64,000 nt of DNA. It comes from Acanthosepion pharaonis (taxonomy: Eukaryota > Mollusca > Cephalopoda > Sepiida > Sepiidae). Position numbers and translations under genes: made by a program. Every line of letters begins with the position of its first letter. The first letter of the stretch is position 1. The stretch spans positions 1,265,001 through 1,329,000 of the forward strand of contig CAHIKZ030005210.1 in assembly GCA_903632075.3 (NCBI GenBank), in the 5' to 3' direction. Under the pieces are notes generated by a model. The model searched no databases. It saw only the letters and a list, made by a program, of their open reading frames with translations, and was not told the origin of the DNA. Below are positions 21,440 through 31,384 of this stretch, in pieces.

Positions 21440-21585
21440 TGTCTTGTATAGTTGAAGTCAGCTTTAAAAAATACAATGTTTCAGCTGTTGTGCCTCAGGC
21501 CTTCATCAGGTCCTTGTTCAACTGGGTAACCTTTGGGAAATTTCAAACTTAACTCTTTATTTAATCTTCAAGGATAGAATATTCT
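21440..21585 (-). mobile_element. Family D SINE tail fragment with CTGATGA/GAAAC motif
   Basis: Minus-strand words 'ttaaataaagagttaagtt', AAATTTCCC and CTGATGAAGGCCTGAGGCAC match the 3' half of the family D elements at 21958-22270 and 53975-54325. It carries CTGATGA (21503-21509) and GAAAC (21478-21482); helix II is not convincing. Confidence 0.6.
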
Positions 21586-21651
21586 CATTTTGTTAATCAT
21601 GTCTAGTGATATCTCAGTTCTTATTTAGTATTTTGAGTTTGGTGACATTGT

Positions 21652-21945
21652 GGCTTACGGCTACATCTCATTGAAACACCAGTTCTCGTATGATCATTGA
21701 AGTTAAGCAATGTCAATCTGGTCAATTGCTAGATGGGTGACCACTTTGGAAATTGTTAATCAGATGACCAAGTTTCAATTCCAATTTGGTTCGTTATATT
21801 CCCTTACACACAAATACCCTTGAGAAAGGTATGAATCTGCCTCTTCTCCCTACAGCTATGGGTTAATTCTCCAAAAATAAAATTCTTATAATCTAAAAAT
21901 ATTTTCTGGCTTTAAATAACCTGCAAATGTGTTAAGCTATAAAAA
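21652..21945 (+). mobile_element. 5S-rRNA-headed SINE, copy 1
   Basis: 21652-21755 aligns along the length of a eukaryotic 5S rRNA: GCTTACGGCTACATCTC, ATTGAAACACCAGTTCTCG, the box-A-like GAAGTTAAGCAATG (21699-21712) and box-C-like GATGGGTGACC (21732-21742). A B-box-like 'aagtttcaattccaa' follows, then the SINE-A core (ACCCTTGAGAAAGGTATGAA; CAGCTATGGGTTAA) and tail type 3 ('aaattcttataatctaaaaat', 'cctgcaaatgtgttaagct'). Transcription from the internal 5S promoter by RNA polymerase III (TFIIIA-dependent) is known for 5S-derived SINEs; here it is inferred. Confidence 0.88.
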
Positions 21946-21957
21946 CAAATCAATCAC

Positions 21958-22270
21958 TCAGTTGGTGACATGGTAATTGTGAGTTCAATCCCCAGGTCAG
22001 TTAGTGCAGGCTTAAACTTATTGTAACGGGGTAAGCAATAACTGAGCAATACTAAATAAGTAGATGAGATATCCCTAGACACAGATTGAGAACGATCTAA
22101 CCCTGTTGATTGAATAAAGAGTTCAGTTCAAAATTTCCTGAAAGCATAAGGGTACAACAGTTGAAATGTTGTGATAATAAGAACGAAGAGGAGGATATTA
22201 GACGGAATGTAAATAACATAAATAATAACTCATCATAGAAATTCAGACAGAAATTATCGAATTGGGCAAT
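21958..22270 (+). mobile_element. SINE family D, copy 1
   Basis: Head with A-box-like TTGGTGACATGG (21962-21973) and B-box-like GAGTTCAATCCC (21981-21992), so tRNA-derived. Body words AACGGGGTAAGCAATAACTG and AATAAAGAGTTCAGTT, and a 3' part 'ggtacaacagttgaaatgttgtg', align with 53975-54325. The tail contains a diverged version of the ribozyme-like motif. Confidence 0.75.
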
Positions 22271-22435
22271 ACATTGGTTGAAACTTTGATGACAACAATA
22301 TTGAGGGAAATAAAAAATTTATTAAGGTGAAAATATATTGAAAGTGCACTAATTTCAGAAGTTTCCATGGTAAATGGGTTAATTAAAAACAATAATAATA
22401 ATAGTGATAAAAAACCGAATGACTTAAGTTAATAT
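22270..22435. other. Unassigned spacer
   Basis: No feature recognised. Confidence 0.5.
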
Positions 22436-22439
22436 TAAA

Positions 22440-22845
22440 TTCTTTCTTTCTTTGTGCCATGTCCTTTCAGGATGTAGGCAATCATTGCTCTCCATCTCCC
22501 CCTATTCCTTGCAGCTCTCAACAAGTTCCTTCCCTCTACTTTCTCCCCCAGATCACATTCTGTCATCCACTTGCTTAAACCTGCCAGGTATGTCATGCGT
22601 TGTTTTCCCTTGTCTCTTTTTCCCTCTATACAACCCGTGAGTATCAGATTCTCCAGGCCTTCTTTCCTCATTATGTATCCCAGAAACTTCAGCTGCCTCT
22701 TCCTGATGTTAAGTACAAGCCTCCTCCTTGTTTGCTCAAACTCTCAGTCCATGATATCCTCGGCATCCTTCTATAGAACCACATCTCCATCACCTCGAGT
22801 CTCTTCTTCCTCTTTGAGGAAATCCTCCAACATTCGCTGCTGTGC
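22440..22845 (-). mobile_element. LINE family L3, 3' end
   Basis: The minus strand encodes MRKEGLENLILTGCIEGKRD, KGKQRMTYLAGLSKWM, RNLLRAARNRGRWRAMIA and the ending LKGHGTKK. Upstream, in other frames, are words for FYRRMPRISWTE. It is the C-terminal region downstream of the RT domain. The family's 3' end with 'catcctgaaaggacatgg' is at 22457-22474. Confidence 0.88.
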
Positions 22846-22847
22846 TT

Positions 22848-23266
22848 TTTTTTTTTTTTTTTTTTTTTTTGACAGCTTATCAAATTTTTATAGGTAAGCT
22901 TAAACCTATTTTTGGATTGTAAGCATAAGTCTTTTTTGTGAGTGAACATTAATAAATTTTTTTTTTTTTCTTCGGGATAAAAACAATTTTCAGATACATG
23001 TCCTATTTAACCAATAGCTGGGGGTAGAAGGGGTGGATTCATACCTTTCACAAGGGTGTTTGCATGTAAGTGATTGTATTGAACCCAATTAGAATTCAAA
23101 TTTGACTCTGGTTTTTATTCCAAAACATTAACCATTACACCACCAGCACATCCAAGCTTAGAGCACCTGTTATTCTCAAGCAGTCACTTATCTAGATACT
23201 TACCAATCTCGACGTTCCTTAATTTCAGTGATTGGACAAGAACTGGTGTTTCAATGTGTAAGCCAG
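22848..23266 (-). mobile_element. 5S-tRNA composite SINE with poly(A), copy 2
   Basis: On the minus strand the order is: 5S-rRNA-like head (23266 to 23156; ATTGAAACACCAGTTCTTG, AATCACTGAAATTAAGGAAC, GTGACTGCTTGAGAATA), a tRNA-like unit (GGTGGTGTAATGGTTAATG near 23130-23148, B-box-like CAAATTTGAATTC near 23090-23105), the SINE core (ACCCTTGTGAAAGGTATGAA; CCCCAGCTATTGG), tail 3 ending 'ttgataagctgtc', and a run of about 23 A (22848-22870 as T). It therefore joins two polymerase III promoters to the core. The head has a 10-bp gap near its start relative to copy 1. Confidence 0.85.
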
Positions 23267-23299
23267 CTAGGTTTAGAATTTAGATCCATCAGACATTAA

Positions 23300-24330
23300 A
23301 TTTGAATGTCAGGCATCTTTTTATGTTTAATGTTTTGGTGTAAACTGTAGCTGGGATCTGATGTATTTTCTCTTTTTTTTTTTTTTTTTTTTTTAAAAAT
23401 ATAGGATTGATTCTGTAAATAGAGCTGTTACTTACCTGGATGAAATGTTTTCTGTTTACATTTATTTATTCTTTATTATTCTAATATCATATTTTGAAAT
23501 TTTATTACTATATTGATTTTTAATCATAATTATATAACTTTAATTCTGGGGTTTGTGTTTCAAATTAGTATGTTTCTATATTAATGGTATTTAGAGATTT
23601 TAAAAATATTGCACCTTATATGACTGGAAATACAGTGTGTGTGTGTTCTCTGTCTCTTACAAAGTTTGATTAACCAGGTGCTACTGATCCTCCAAAACTA
23701 TGATACAGATCCCTCCCACTTTACTAAATCTCAATTGTCATAAGTTAGTATTCATATAAAAAACAAATTTTAGTGTAATGTAATTATGTGTAATAATGGA
23801 TCATGTGCAATATCAGTGAACAATTCAATTAGAAAAATTGAAAATAAATACAATATATCTAAATAGAAATTAGAGACATGTCATAATAGATCATTCGATC
23901 TTAAATAAATCAATGTTTTGCAAAAAATTTTAATGTCAACTTGAGATTTTTCTTGTTCAAAAGTTGAATAATTTTAGCAAATTCAATATTATGGATTTTA
24001 TATAGTTTTTATTTTTTTTTGTTTTTGAGACTTAGCATGAGCAAAACAAATTTACAGATTTGGGCAAAAAAATGACCCCAGAAAGACATCAAAATCCACC
24101 AAAAATTTTTCATCCTTTAATAGTCAATCGTGCTTAGTTTAATTTGTAGCATATATAAATGTAGATAGAAAAAAAGCAAATGTTGATAAGATAATGAGAC
24201 TCACAAAGCATTGCCTTGTGCCCTCAATCAGACTAAATTTTGATCTGAAATTTTCACTGTGTAATGATCAAGCTATTCAGTTAATGGAGAAGCATTGGAT
24301 TAAGTGCATTTACGGTGGAAAATAAATATA
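23300..24330. other. Unassigned AT-rich sequence, 1 kb
   Basis: Contains a poly-T run (23370-23394) and a short (TG)n near 23634-23645. Nothing else recognised. Confidence 0.45.
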
Positions 24331-24331
24331 T

Positions 24332-25138
24332 ACATGGTGGATGGGTAAATTTTTTCCATTTTATATTTTTAATTTCACACATGTGCATTGTTTGTTTTTG
24401 ATTTTTGTCAACTACATATTGGAAACGGCATGCTGTACTGCATGGCATTCATGCTGGAAGCTCCAATACGAACATTTCAGGGTGTTTGGGTGTCAATCTG
24501 AGGCAGTGCAAAGCATTCAGAAAGAGTTGGATGAGTCAAATGGTGATTATGATTGTTTTTGTAGTGATTACTTGTGATGGCAACATTATGCCTCCATTCA
24601 TCTTCCCACAGGGTCTCAGACTCAACATGGAGGCCTACATCAAGTGCCTTGAGATGGTAGTGCTGCCCTGGATCAAGGTGTCTGCTGGAAGACTTTTATG
24701 TCTGGCAACAGGACTCTGCACCATGCCACACAAGCAGGAGAACCTAGTCATGGCTATCAGACAATTTCTGTGACTACATAACACCTTACATCTGGTCAAC
24801 TGACTCCCCAGTCTGCAATCCCCTTGATTATTATGTGTGGGGCGCAGTTGAGCAAGAGATCAAAAGAACTCCTTGTAAAACCAAAGACGAACTGAAGGCA
24901 AAGATTATGGCAGCATTCACCAACTTATACAAGGACACCATCCAGAAGAGATGCAGGAGATTCCAAAGTTGTCTGGAGGCCATGGTTGAAGCCAGTATCG
25001 ATTTTATTGAATAAATTTAATTTTTAGTATTTTAAGTTATTTTTGTTTAATTCTTTGTAAATATATTTGTTAAAAATGAGACGTCAGTGTTGTTTTCATT
25101 TTTGTGTAATTTAGAAGACAATTTATCCATTCCACCTT
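24332..25138 (+). mobile_element. Mariner-like element, DD37D type, internally deleted (copy a)
   Basis: Terminal words GGTGGATGGGTAAATT and, inverted, AATTTATCCATTCCACC mark the ends. Compared with the 29812 copy, about 100 bp before the transposase start and a large central block are missing. The catalytic part remains: CDGNIMPPFIFPQGLRLN, a WQQDSAPCH word whose D is at 24712-24714, and NPLDYYVWGAVE with D at 24826-24828. That leaves 37 residues between the second and third aspartates. Internal stops and a frameshift make it a non-autonomous relic. Confidence 0.9.
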
Positions 25139-25194
25139 ATATATACACTCAGTTCTTAGAACCAACAGCCAGGCTACCTATACACATCATTTGA

Positions 25195-25487
25195 TTATAG
25201 TAGTGAAGGGTTGTGCAGAACCAACCACACAGTATGCTACGAGGTCTCCAAACGATCATCCGCAGGTTTTGAATTCAAAGTTTTCCTTCTCCTAGACTGT
25301 TCACCACTCAAGGTTATAGGACCCGGTCCATCCTACTATTTAGCCATAGCTGGGGGGAGAAGAAATGGATTCATATCTTTCAAGGGTATTAGCATGTAAG
25401 TGAATGTAATGAACTTAACTGGAATTCAAACTCAGCTCTCCAATTCCTCAATCCAAACCACTATCCATTACTCCACTGTGCCTCCAA
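25195..25487 (-). mobile_element. SINE-A, tail type 2
   Basis: Minus-strand order: GGAGGCACAGTGGAGTAATG (A-box-like GTGGAGTAATGG, 25467-25485), B-box-like GAGTTTGAATTCC (25421-25433), core (ACCCTTGAAAGATATGAAT; CCAGCTATGGCTAAATAG), then TCTAGGAGAAGGAAAACTTT and GAATTCAAAACC. The tRNA-like head is complete. The tail differs from that of the hairpin-tailed copies although head and core are the same. Confidence 0.85.
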
Positions 25488-25689
25488 AATACACACAAAT
25501 TGTTGCATATTTAAGAATTTTCTTTAAATGCAATTATAAAATGTCTGCTTTTATATTAAAAAAAAAAAATAATGTTTTGTCTTTTGCAGTCTGCCACTCC
25601 CTTTCAAGTTATGCTTATAAAATTCCTTTGGCAGATAAGACAAATTGCTGAAAATGCCATTCCTTCAGTTCTTTGAAATTTTAGATTTC

Positions 25690-25935
25690 TTGAAGGGAGG
25701 GTTATTTTTTTTTTATTTTTTTTTTTTTTTTACATTTCTGTGGTTTTATAATAAAAAAGATTGTATCTGCATCATTACATATATATGTATGTGTGTGTGT
25801 CTACAGTCTTATGATGAGAAAAGCATTTATTTTATATAACAAATATTTGTCAGTGCACTTTATTCCATGATGAATATTAATGACAAAGATCCAACATTAC
25901 ACAGTTAAAATTTCACCTGAAAATTTATGAATTAA
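25690..25935. other. Poly-T and short (TG)n, otherwise unassigned
   Basis: T-rich run at 25705-25732 and a short ATATGTATG(TG)n run at 25780-25800. No element boundaries seen. Confidence 0.5.
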
Positions 25936-25938
25936 CTA

Positions 25939-26636
25939 CAGTGTGCGATAGGTAAATTGTCGCCACTTCATATTTTTAATTTTGTGCATATGTTTTGCTT
26001 GTTTTTGAGTCTGTTGACTGAACAGTCTAGTTGAGTCAGTTGGGCACTGTCTGTGGAAAAAAAAGCACCATGACACAATTCAACATGCTAGAAATTTGGA
26101 AACAGCATGCTGTACTACTTGGCATTCTGGCTGGGAGCTCCAATACAAATATTTCAGTGATTGGGTGTCAATCTGATGAGAGTGCAGATGATTTGGAAAG
26201 AGTTGGATGAATCTAATGGTGATTACGAAAGTACAGCAGCTTGGAAAACGTACTCTGATCTTTTCTGATAAGAAAAGAACTCTCAAATTTGTTGGTGAGA
26301 TCCAGGCCATAATTAATAACTGAGACCTACATCAAGTGCTTTGAGGATGTAGTGCTACTCTCAGTCAAGAGGGTGGCTGCTGGAAGACCTTATGTCTGGC
26401 AACAGGACTCTGCACTATGCCAAACAAGCAGGAGAACCCAGTCATAGCTATCAGACAATTTCTGCAACCACATCACTCCTTACATCTGGCCACCTAACTC
26501 CCCAGACTGCAACCCCCTTGATTATATTGTGTGGGGCGCAGTTGAGCGATAGATCAAGAAAACTTGTAACGGCAAAGATGAAATGACGGCAAGGATTATG
26601 GCAGTGTTCACCAACTTAAACAAGCAGACCATCCAG
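25939..26636 (+). mobile_element. Mariner-like element, DD37D type, 3'-truncated (copy b)
   Basis: Starts CAGTGTGCGATAGGTAAATT after a TA dinucleotide and keeps the leader and transposase start region ('caccatgacacaattcaac'). Part of the centre is lost. It retains WQQDSALCH- and NPLDYIVWGAVER-type words (26390-26560), then ends abruptly at about 26636 in a 5S-headed SINE tail. The 3' TIR is missing, so it cannot be mobilised. Confidence 0.85.
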
Positions 26637-26856
26637 TTTATCAACACTTTGTAAGTTATTTAAAACCAAAAAATATTTTTAGATTGTAAGAATTTTACTT
26701 TTGGAGATAATAATTTAGTGATACAAGCCTTACTACTTAATCCATAGCTGGGAGGAGAAGAGGTGGATTTATACCTATGAACACAAATGGAATTGGAACT
26801 TTGGTGATCATATGGAAACTGGGGTTTCAATGCGATGTGGCTGTAAGCCAATGGAA
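26637..26856 (-). mobile_element. 5S-rRNA-headed SINE, copy 3
   Basis: Minus-strand order: TGGCTTACAGCCACATCGCA, TTGAAACCCCAGTTTCCATA, TGATCACCAAAGTT (5' half of the 5S head, 26856 to about 26798), then directly the core (CATAGGTATAAATCCACCTC; CCCAGCTATGGATTAAGTAG) and tail 3 (TTCTTACAATCTAAAAATAT; TTACAAAGTGTTGATAAA). The 3' half of 5S is deleted. It abuts the truncated mariner, suggesting insertion into it or a shared breakpoint. Confidence 0.82.
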
Positions 26857-26867
26857 AATGGTGAGGA

Positions 26868-26995
26868 ACTTACCTAACAAGCTTTTGTAAATTGATAAGG
26901 AAGGATAATGAAAAGACACACTTTACTAAGTGCTACAAAGGATAGGAAGTTGTGGAGAACCATGTTCGCCTATATCCTGAAAGAAGATTAAGAGA
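26868..26995 (+). mobile_element. LINE family L3, 3' end fragment
   Basis: Words AACTTACCTAACAAGCTTTT, AGTGCTACAAAGGATAGGAA, GAGAACCATGTTCGCCTATA and TCCTGAAAGAAGATTAAG are the diverged L3 3' end. It encodes only short remnants equivalent to LLRATKDRKLWRTMFAYILK. Confidence 0.75.
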
Positions 26996-27299
26996 AGCCA
27001 TGATTTTGAAGGCTGATTTTTCAGGTAGGAGGATCTATACAAAAGTTTCTTCTTCTTACTACCCCTTATCACATTCTCATTTTGACTTTGGCTTGACTAA
27101 TTTAAACTTAGTATGATTATTTACCTAGTCTATGATTGGTTCCTATTATGGTTAACAATAGGATTTACTTGGTGATGCCCACCTTCATTTGTTGTTGTAT
27201 AAAGTCATATGGGACAAGCAACGGGGAAAAATCCCTGACATGACTACATTTTCCTGCATCAGCCTGCATAACATGCTAGTGATAACACCTACATTATGA

Positions 27300-27400
27300 T
27301 AAAGTCTAGGGAGAGCTTGATTCATGCCTTTCTCAATGGCACTCGAACAAAATGAACACATTTAACCTCAGCTGAAATTCAAATCCTAATTCTGTTTTCC
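27300..27400 (-). mobile_element. Highly diverged SINE-A core
   Basis: GAGAGCTTGATTCATGCCTT, TCTCAATGGCACT and GCTGAAATTCAAATCC align loosely with the inverted core and B-box region of SINE-A. The age of this copy is clearly greater than that of the others. Confidence 0.45.
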
Positions 27401-28005
27401 GTGTTGATAACTCTTCTGTGATTAGAATCTCGGGGTTTTATATAAATATATTCTCTTTGATAATCTGGTGTTGTTGCGTTAGCTTATGTCAGATCTAATT
27501 ATTATTCATTTGTTTAATTGGTATATTTATAGAAGAAGTTCCATGTAAGTGGATTTGATTGCCTGATTATCAAAAGAAAAGCAAAGTAATTATTGGAATA
27601 ATTTGATCGTCAACATGACAAAAATTACAGTTGCTTTTTATTGTGATTTGTTGGCTTGCTTACGTTTGTGGAAGCAGTCAACTGAGAAAATGTTTGAAGA
27701 ATTTTTTTTCCATCATTTTGAATTTGACAATTTCTGTTTGTTATCTTGGCTTAGTCGTTGCTATTAATTAAATGCAGTGAAACTGAAAATTCAACTTGGA
27801 TTACCCTTTGTTAAGCATAATTAACTTTTTTTTACCCTTAGTTCTTTCATTTTTCTATGTGTGCCCCCCCCCTTCCTTAATTTAAAATAAAAAATAAAAC
27901 CAGATTCTTTTTTAAAAGTTTTTGCCGGTGTTGAAGTGTCATTAAACACAAAAATCCCAACCCTTAAAAAGATGTTTTTTTTTCTTTCTCTGTTAAAACT
28001 AACCC
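27400..28005. other. Unassigned AT-rich sequence
   Basis: No motif recognised. Confidence 0.5.
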
Positions 28006-28009
28006 TGCA

Positions 28010-28430
28010 ACACTAGAAAAATACTTATCAAAATTAATAACTAGAAATGCACATTAAAATTTCATATTTTAAAAAAATTTTCTGATGAATCTTAATTCTT
28101 GAGTTAATGATTGAATAAGTTCATGCGAGTTCTACAATAAAATATCCATAGAAATTCACCTATCACATTACTAAAGTTGTTAAATATTTAACAAAATATT
28201 TAATAGCAATCGTAAATATGGATGCTGGCTGTTATTTTAAGAAGTGGGTACAAATGAAAAGATTTGAAATTGACAACTTTTTCCATTTCACTGAAATGGC
28301 CGTTAAACACTTCTGTCTTCTCTTTCTTTCTTTCATTCATTCATTTTCTCATTGAATCCAAGTAACATCTGATATGTTTTCACTTTCCACGCAATCAAAA
28401 CAGTAGTCCATTATTTATGAGGTCTTGGCA
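28010..28430. repeat. Segmental duplication, copy 1
   Basis: From AACTAGAAATGCACATTAAA through GGGTACAAATGAAAAGATTT, TTTTTCCATTTCACTGAA, TTAAACAC and CTTCTGTCTTCTCTTTCTT to GCAATCAAAACAG, the text aligns with 29240-29645. Copies are about 1.22 kb apart and moderately diverged. Confidence 0.75.
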
Positions 28431-28583
28431 GGGTTTAACAGTGGTGTGAGCTAATGAAGGGAGGGACATGCACTATTATACTAGGATAATAATAATAATA
28501 GTCGACAATGCTTCATCCCTCTCCTGCCAAAAAAATAAAAGTAATGACATGTAAAAGCAATAATGAATATGCTGCCAAGTGTT

Positions 28584-28975
28584 CAAGAAAGAGTGAAAGC
28601 TGGGCTCTTTATGGTTAGATTAGATCTTCTTATAACCATAGAGTTTCCGTAGTTCAGAAAGAGCAGCTCTGCTGATTGGCTGTTAAGGGTCACATGACTG
28701 GCCAAGCACAGCACATACTATTTGGAGAACAAATATAGTACTGAGGGATGAAAAAAGAGTGAAGGCTGAGCTCTTTAAGGTTAGATTGGATCTTTTGATA
28801 ATAATAGAGTTCTCATAGTTCATAAAGGGCAGCTCTGCTGACCAACCAAGTGAAGCACATAATAACTGGAGAAGAAATATGGTACCATGGGATCAAGAAA
28901 GAGTGAAGAATTGGCTTTATGAAGTTAGATATGCTCTGTTAGCAGAGCTGTGAAGTTTTTGTAACTCGCCTAATA
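28584..28975 (+). repeat. Three tandem units of about 140-170 bp
   Basis: Units start at 28584, about 28751 and 28894 with variants of AAGAAAGAGTGAAAGCTG, followed by GGTTAGATTAGATCTT-like, TAGAGTTTCCGTAGTTCA-like and GAGCAGCTCTGCTGA-like words. Unit 3 is truncated. They lie between the two copies of the segmental duplication. Confidence 0.75.
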
Positions 28976-29228
28976 AAGCTAACCAGGCTTGCCTCGGGCA
29001 AAGGAAATGTGAGTTCAACCCTTACTGGGAACTTATTCTTTGTCATTTCTGGGCTCTTCTGTTTGCTCACTTCTGTAGAGTGATAAAAAAAGACATCTTG
29101 TTCCCTTTCTCTGTATCTTTTCCTCAAACATGCCTCTTTACTCTTGTTCTCAATCCTCTGTAACCCCTTGCATTCTAGTGCCACTCCTGCCTTGACTGGG
29201 GTGAATTGCTTAAAAAAAAAAAAAAAAA
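28960..29228 (+). mobile_element. SINE with LINE-L2-like 3' tail and poly(A)
   Basis: A B-box-like GTGAGTTCAACCC (29009-29021) marks a tRNA-like head; the A box is unclear. The 3' end (CCCCTTGCATTCTAGTG, 'gccttgactggggtgaattgcttaaaa', ending in A16) aligns with the 3' end of the L2 LINE at 4008-4056. Many SINEs acquire the tail of the LINE that mobilises them, so L2 is the inferred partner. Confidence 0.7.
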
Positions 29229-29239
29229 GTCAAGATGAA

Positions 29240-29645
29240 AAATAATTAATAGTCAATAACTAGAAATACCTGTGAAAATGTCATGGTTTTGCCATGTAAA
29301 TTTTCTGATAAATCATAATATTTAATTTAATGATCAAGTAATCTGTGGATATTTCCCTATCATCTCATTAAATATTTGAGCTTAACGACTTTAACCAAAT
29401 ATTGCAACAATAGTCATAAGTATGAATGCAGGTCATTATTTAAAGAAGTAAGAGGGTACAAATGAAAAGATTTAAAATTCACAAATTTTTCCATTTCACT
29501 GAAGCAGACATTAAACACAAGAGCACTATTGCCTCTTCTGTCTTCTCTTTCTTAGTTTCTTTTTCTCAGTGAAACCAAGCGTCGTCTCTAATATGTCTTT
29601 TTTTTTTGTCTTTGGTGACAATCAAAACAGAATAGTCTAATATTT
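29240..29645. repeat. Segmental duplication, copy 2
   Basis: Partner of 28010-28430. It has small insertions (for example AAGAGCACTATTGCCT near 29520) and a longer T run. Confidence 0.75.
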
Positions 29646-29734
29646 TAACCTTGTGCCCCATCTAAAAAACATCCTTTTGTACCTGTAACAAAAATCAAAT
29701 TATTTTTTCTAAATAAATGGCAAATATAATTAGA

Positions 29735-29800
29735 TGGAAGAAATTCTGCATAACGTGTTTCATCTTCTGAGAGGGCTTCCTCAGACTAATATTCTTATTG
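29735..29800 (-). repeat. Repeat end with hammerhead-like core
   Basis: On the minus strand CTGAGGA (29778-29784) precedes a segment starting AGCCCTCTCAGA, which could originally have formed a GCCCTC/GAGGGC helix II, then GAAAC (29757-29761) and 'acgtt' as minimal helix III plus UU. The present copy has lost the helix II pairing. It lies just before a mariner. Confidence 0.4.
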
Positions 29801-29811
29801 AGGGAATTATA

Positions 29812-31069
29812 CAGGGTGCAATGGGTAAATTGTCGTCATTTCACATTTTTAATTTCAGACATGTATGTTGTTTGTTTTTTGAGTTTGTTGACTGAACAGT
29901 GTCAGTTGGGCACTGTCTGAGAAAAAGAGCACCATGGCACAATTCACTCCACCAGAATTTTGGAAATGGCATGCTGTACTGCTTGGCATTCATGCCAGAA
30001 GCTCGAATGCAAACATTTCAGTATGTTTAGGTGTCAATCTGAGGACAGTGCAGAGGATTTAGAAAGAGTTGGGTGAGTCTAATGGTGATTACGAAGGTAT
30101 GGCAGTTTGAAAAACTCACTCTGATCATAAGAAAAGAACTCCCAAATTTGTTGGTGAGATCCAGGCAATGATTGAGAACAATCCCTCCAAGTCAGTCAGG
30201 TCCATAGTCAGAGACACAGGAGTGTCTGAGTTTCTTATCAAGTAGGTAGTGCATGAAGACATTCAGTATTTCTCATACAAGACGAGAAAGGGCCAATTTT
30301 TATCCCAAGCCATGAAGAAGAAGAGGAAAGACCGCGCTACAAGCTTCTGAACAAACTCAAGCATCCTCTCCAACCTCCAGGCTTTGCTTTTGGAATTTCT
30401 GCCAGGATAAGATGGTGAACTCACAGAACAACCGTTGTCTTACTGTGTCTCCAAAAGATGTACTGAGTGTGATGAAAACCAAATATCCAGTCAACATTAT
30501 GATGATGTTTGAAGTGATCATTAGTGATGGCAACATTGTGCCTCCATTCATTTTCCCCACAGGGCCTCAGACACAAGTGCCTTGAAGAGATAGTGCTGCC
30601 CTGGGTCAAGAGGGTGGCTGCTGGAAGATCCTATGTCTTGTAACAGGATTTTGCACCATGTCACACAAGCAGGAGAACCCAGTCATGGCTGTCAGGCAAT
30701 TTCTACAACTACATCATTCCTTACATCTGGCCACCTAACTTTGCAGGCAGCAACCCCCTTGATAATTGTGTGTGGGGCACAGTTGAGTGAGAGACCAACA
30801 AAACTCTCAATACCAAAGATGAACTGAAGGCAAGGATTATGACAGCATTCACCAACTTAAACAAGGAGACCGTTCAAGAGAGTTGCAGGAGATTCCGAAG
30901 TTTTCTGGAGGCCATGGTTGAAGTCAGTCATGATTTTATTGAATAAATTTACTTTTCAGTATTTCAAGGTATTTTTGTTTAATTTTGGTAAATATATCTG
31001 TTAAAATGAGATGTCAGTGTTATTTTAATTTTTTCAGAATTTTGACAACAGTTTATCCATCACACCCTG
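29812..31069 (+). mobile_element. Mariner-like element, DD37D type, nearly full length (copy c)
   Basis: The 1258-bp element has TA on both sides (29810-29811, 31070-31071) and TIRs CAGGGTGCAATGGGTAAATT and, inverted, TTTATCCATCACACCCTG. The transposase region starts ATGGCACAATTCACTCC at 29934 and runs to FIE-stop near 30945. Recognisable parts are the N-terminal HTH region (WHAVLLGIHA..NISVCLGVNLRTVQRI), PKFVGEIQAMIENNPSKSVR, SDGNIVPPFIFP and degenerate WQQDSAPCH and NPLDN*VWGTVE regions. In-frame stops and frameshifts abolish activity. It would have cut and pasted at TA sites. DD37D suits the maT group, by spacing only. Confidence 0.92.
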
Positions 31070-31384
31070 TATATATATTGGGGGAGGGGCACTTTTTATG
31101 TGGTGTAATGATAAAAGTAAATTCTGGTTTTAATTGGGCACTGAGGAGAAGTGCTGAAGCTGTTTGGACACTAAATTTTAAAATTTTTGCCTTCTGACAT
31201 GTCTAGATGAGCAACTCAGCCGCTCTCATTCAGTTTCCCATGCTTCTGTTTTAGTTTTTGTCACTGATGTTTTTAAATATCCCGCACTGTGACAATAGAG
31301 AATTTGTTAAAGAAAGCGAAACCTGAATGCAAATTTACCTTGGAAAACTCAGAAATTAGTGAATTTTCTATACATTTTCACCTT

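Noticed and set aside
23156..23266. Functional 5S rRNA gene
   Set aside because: Too diverged, internal gaps, joined to a tRNA-like unit and SINE core with poly(A), and repeated in truncated form elsewhere.
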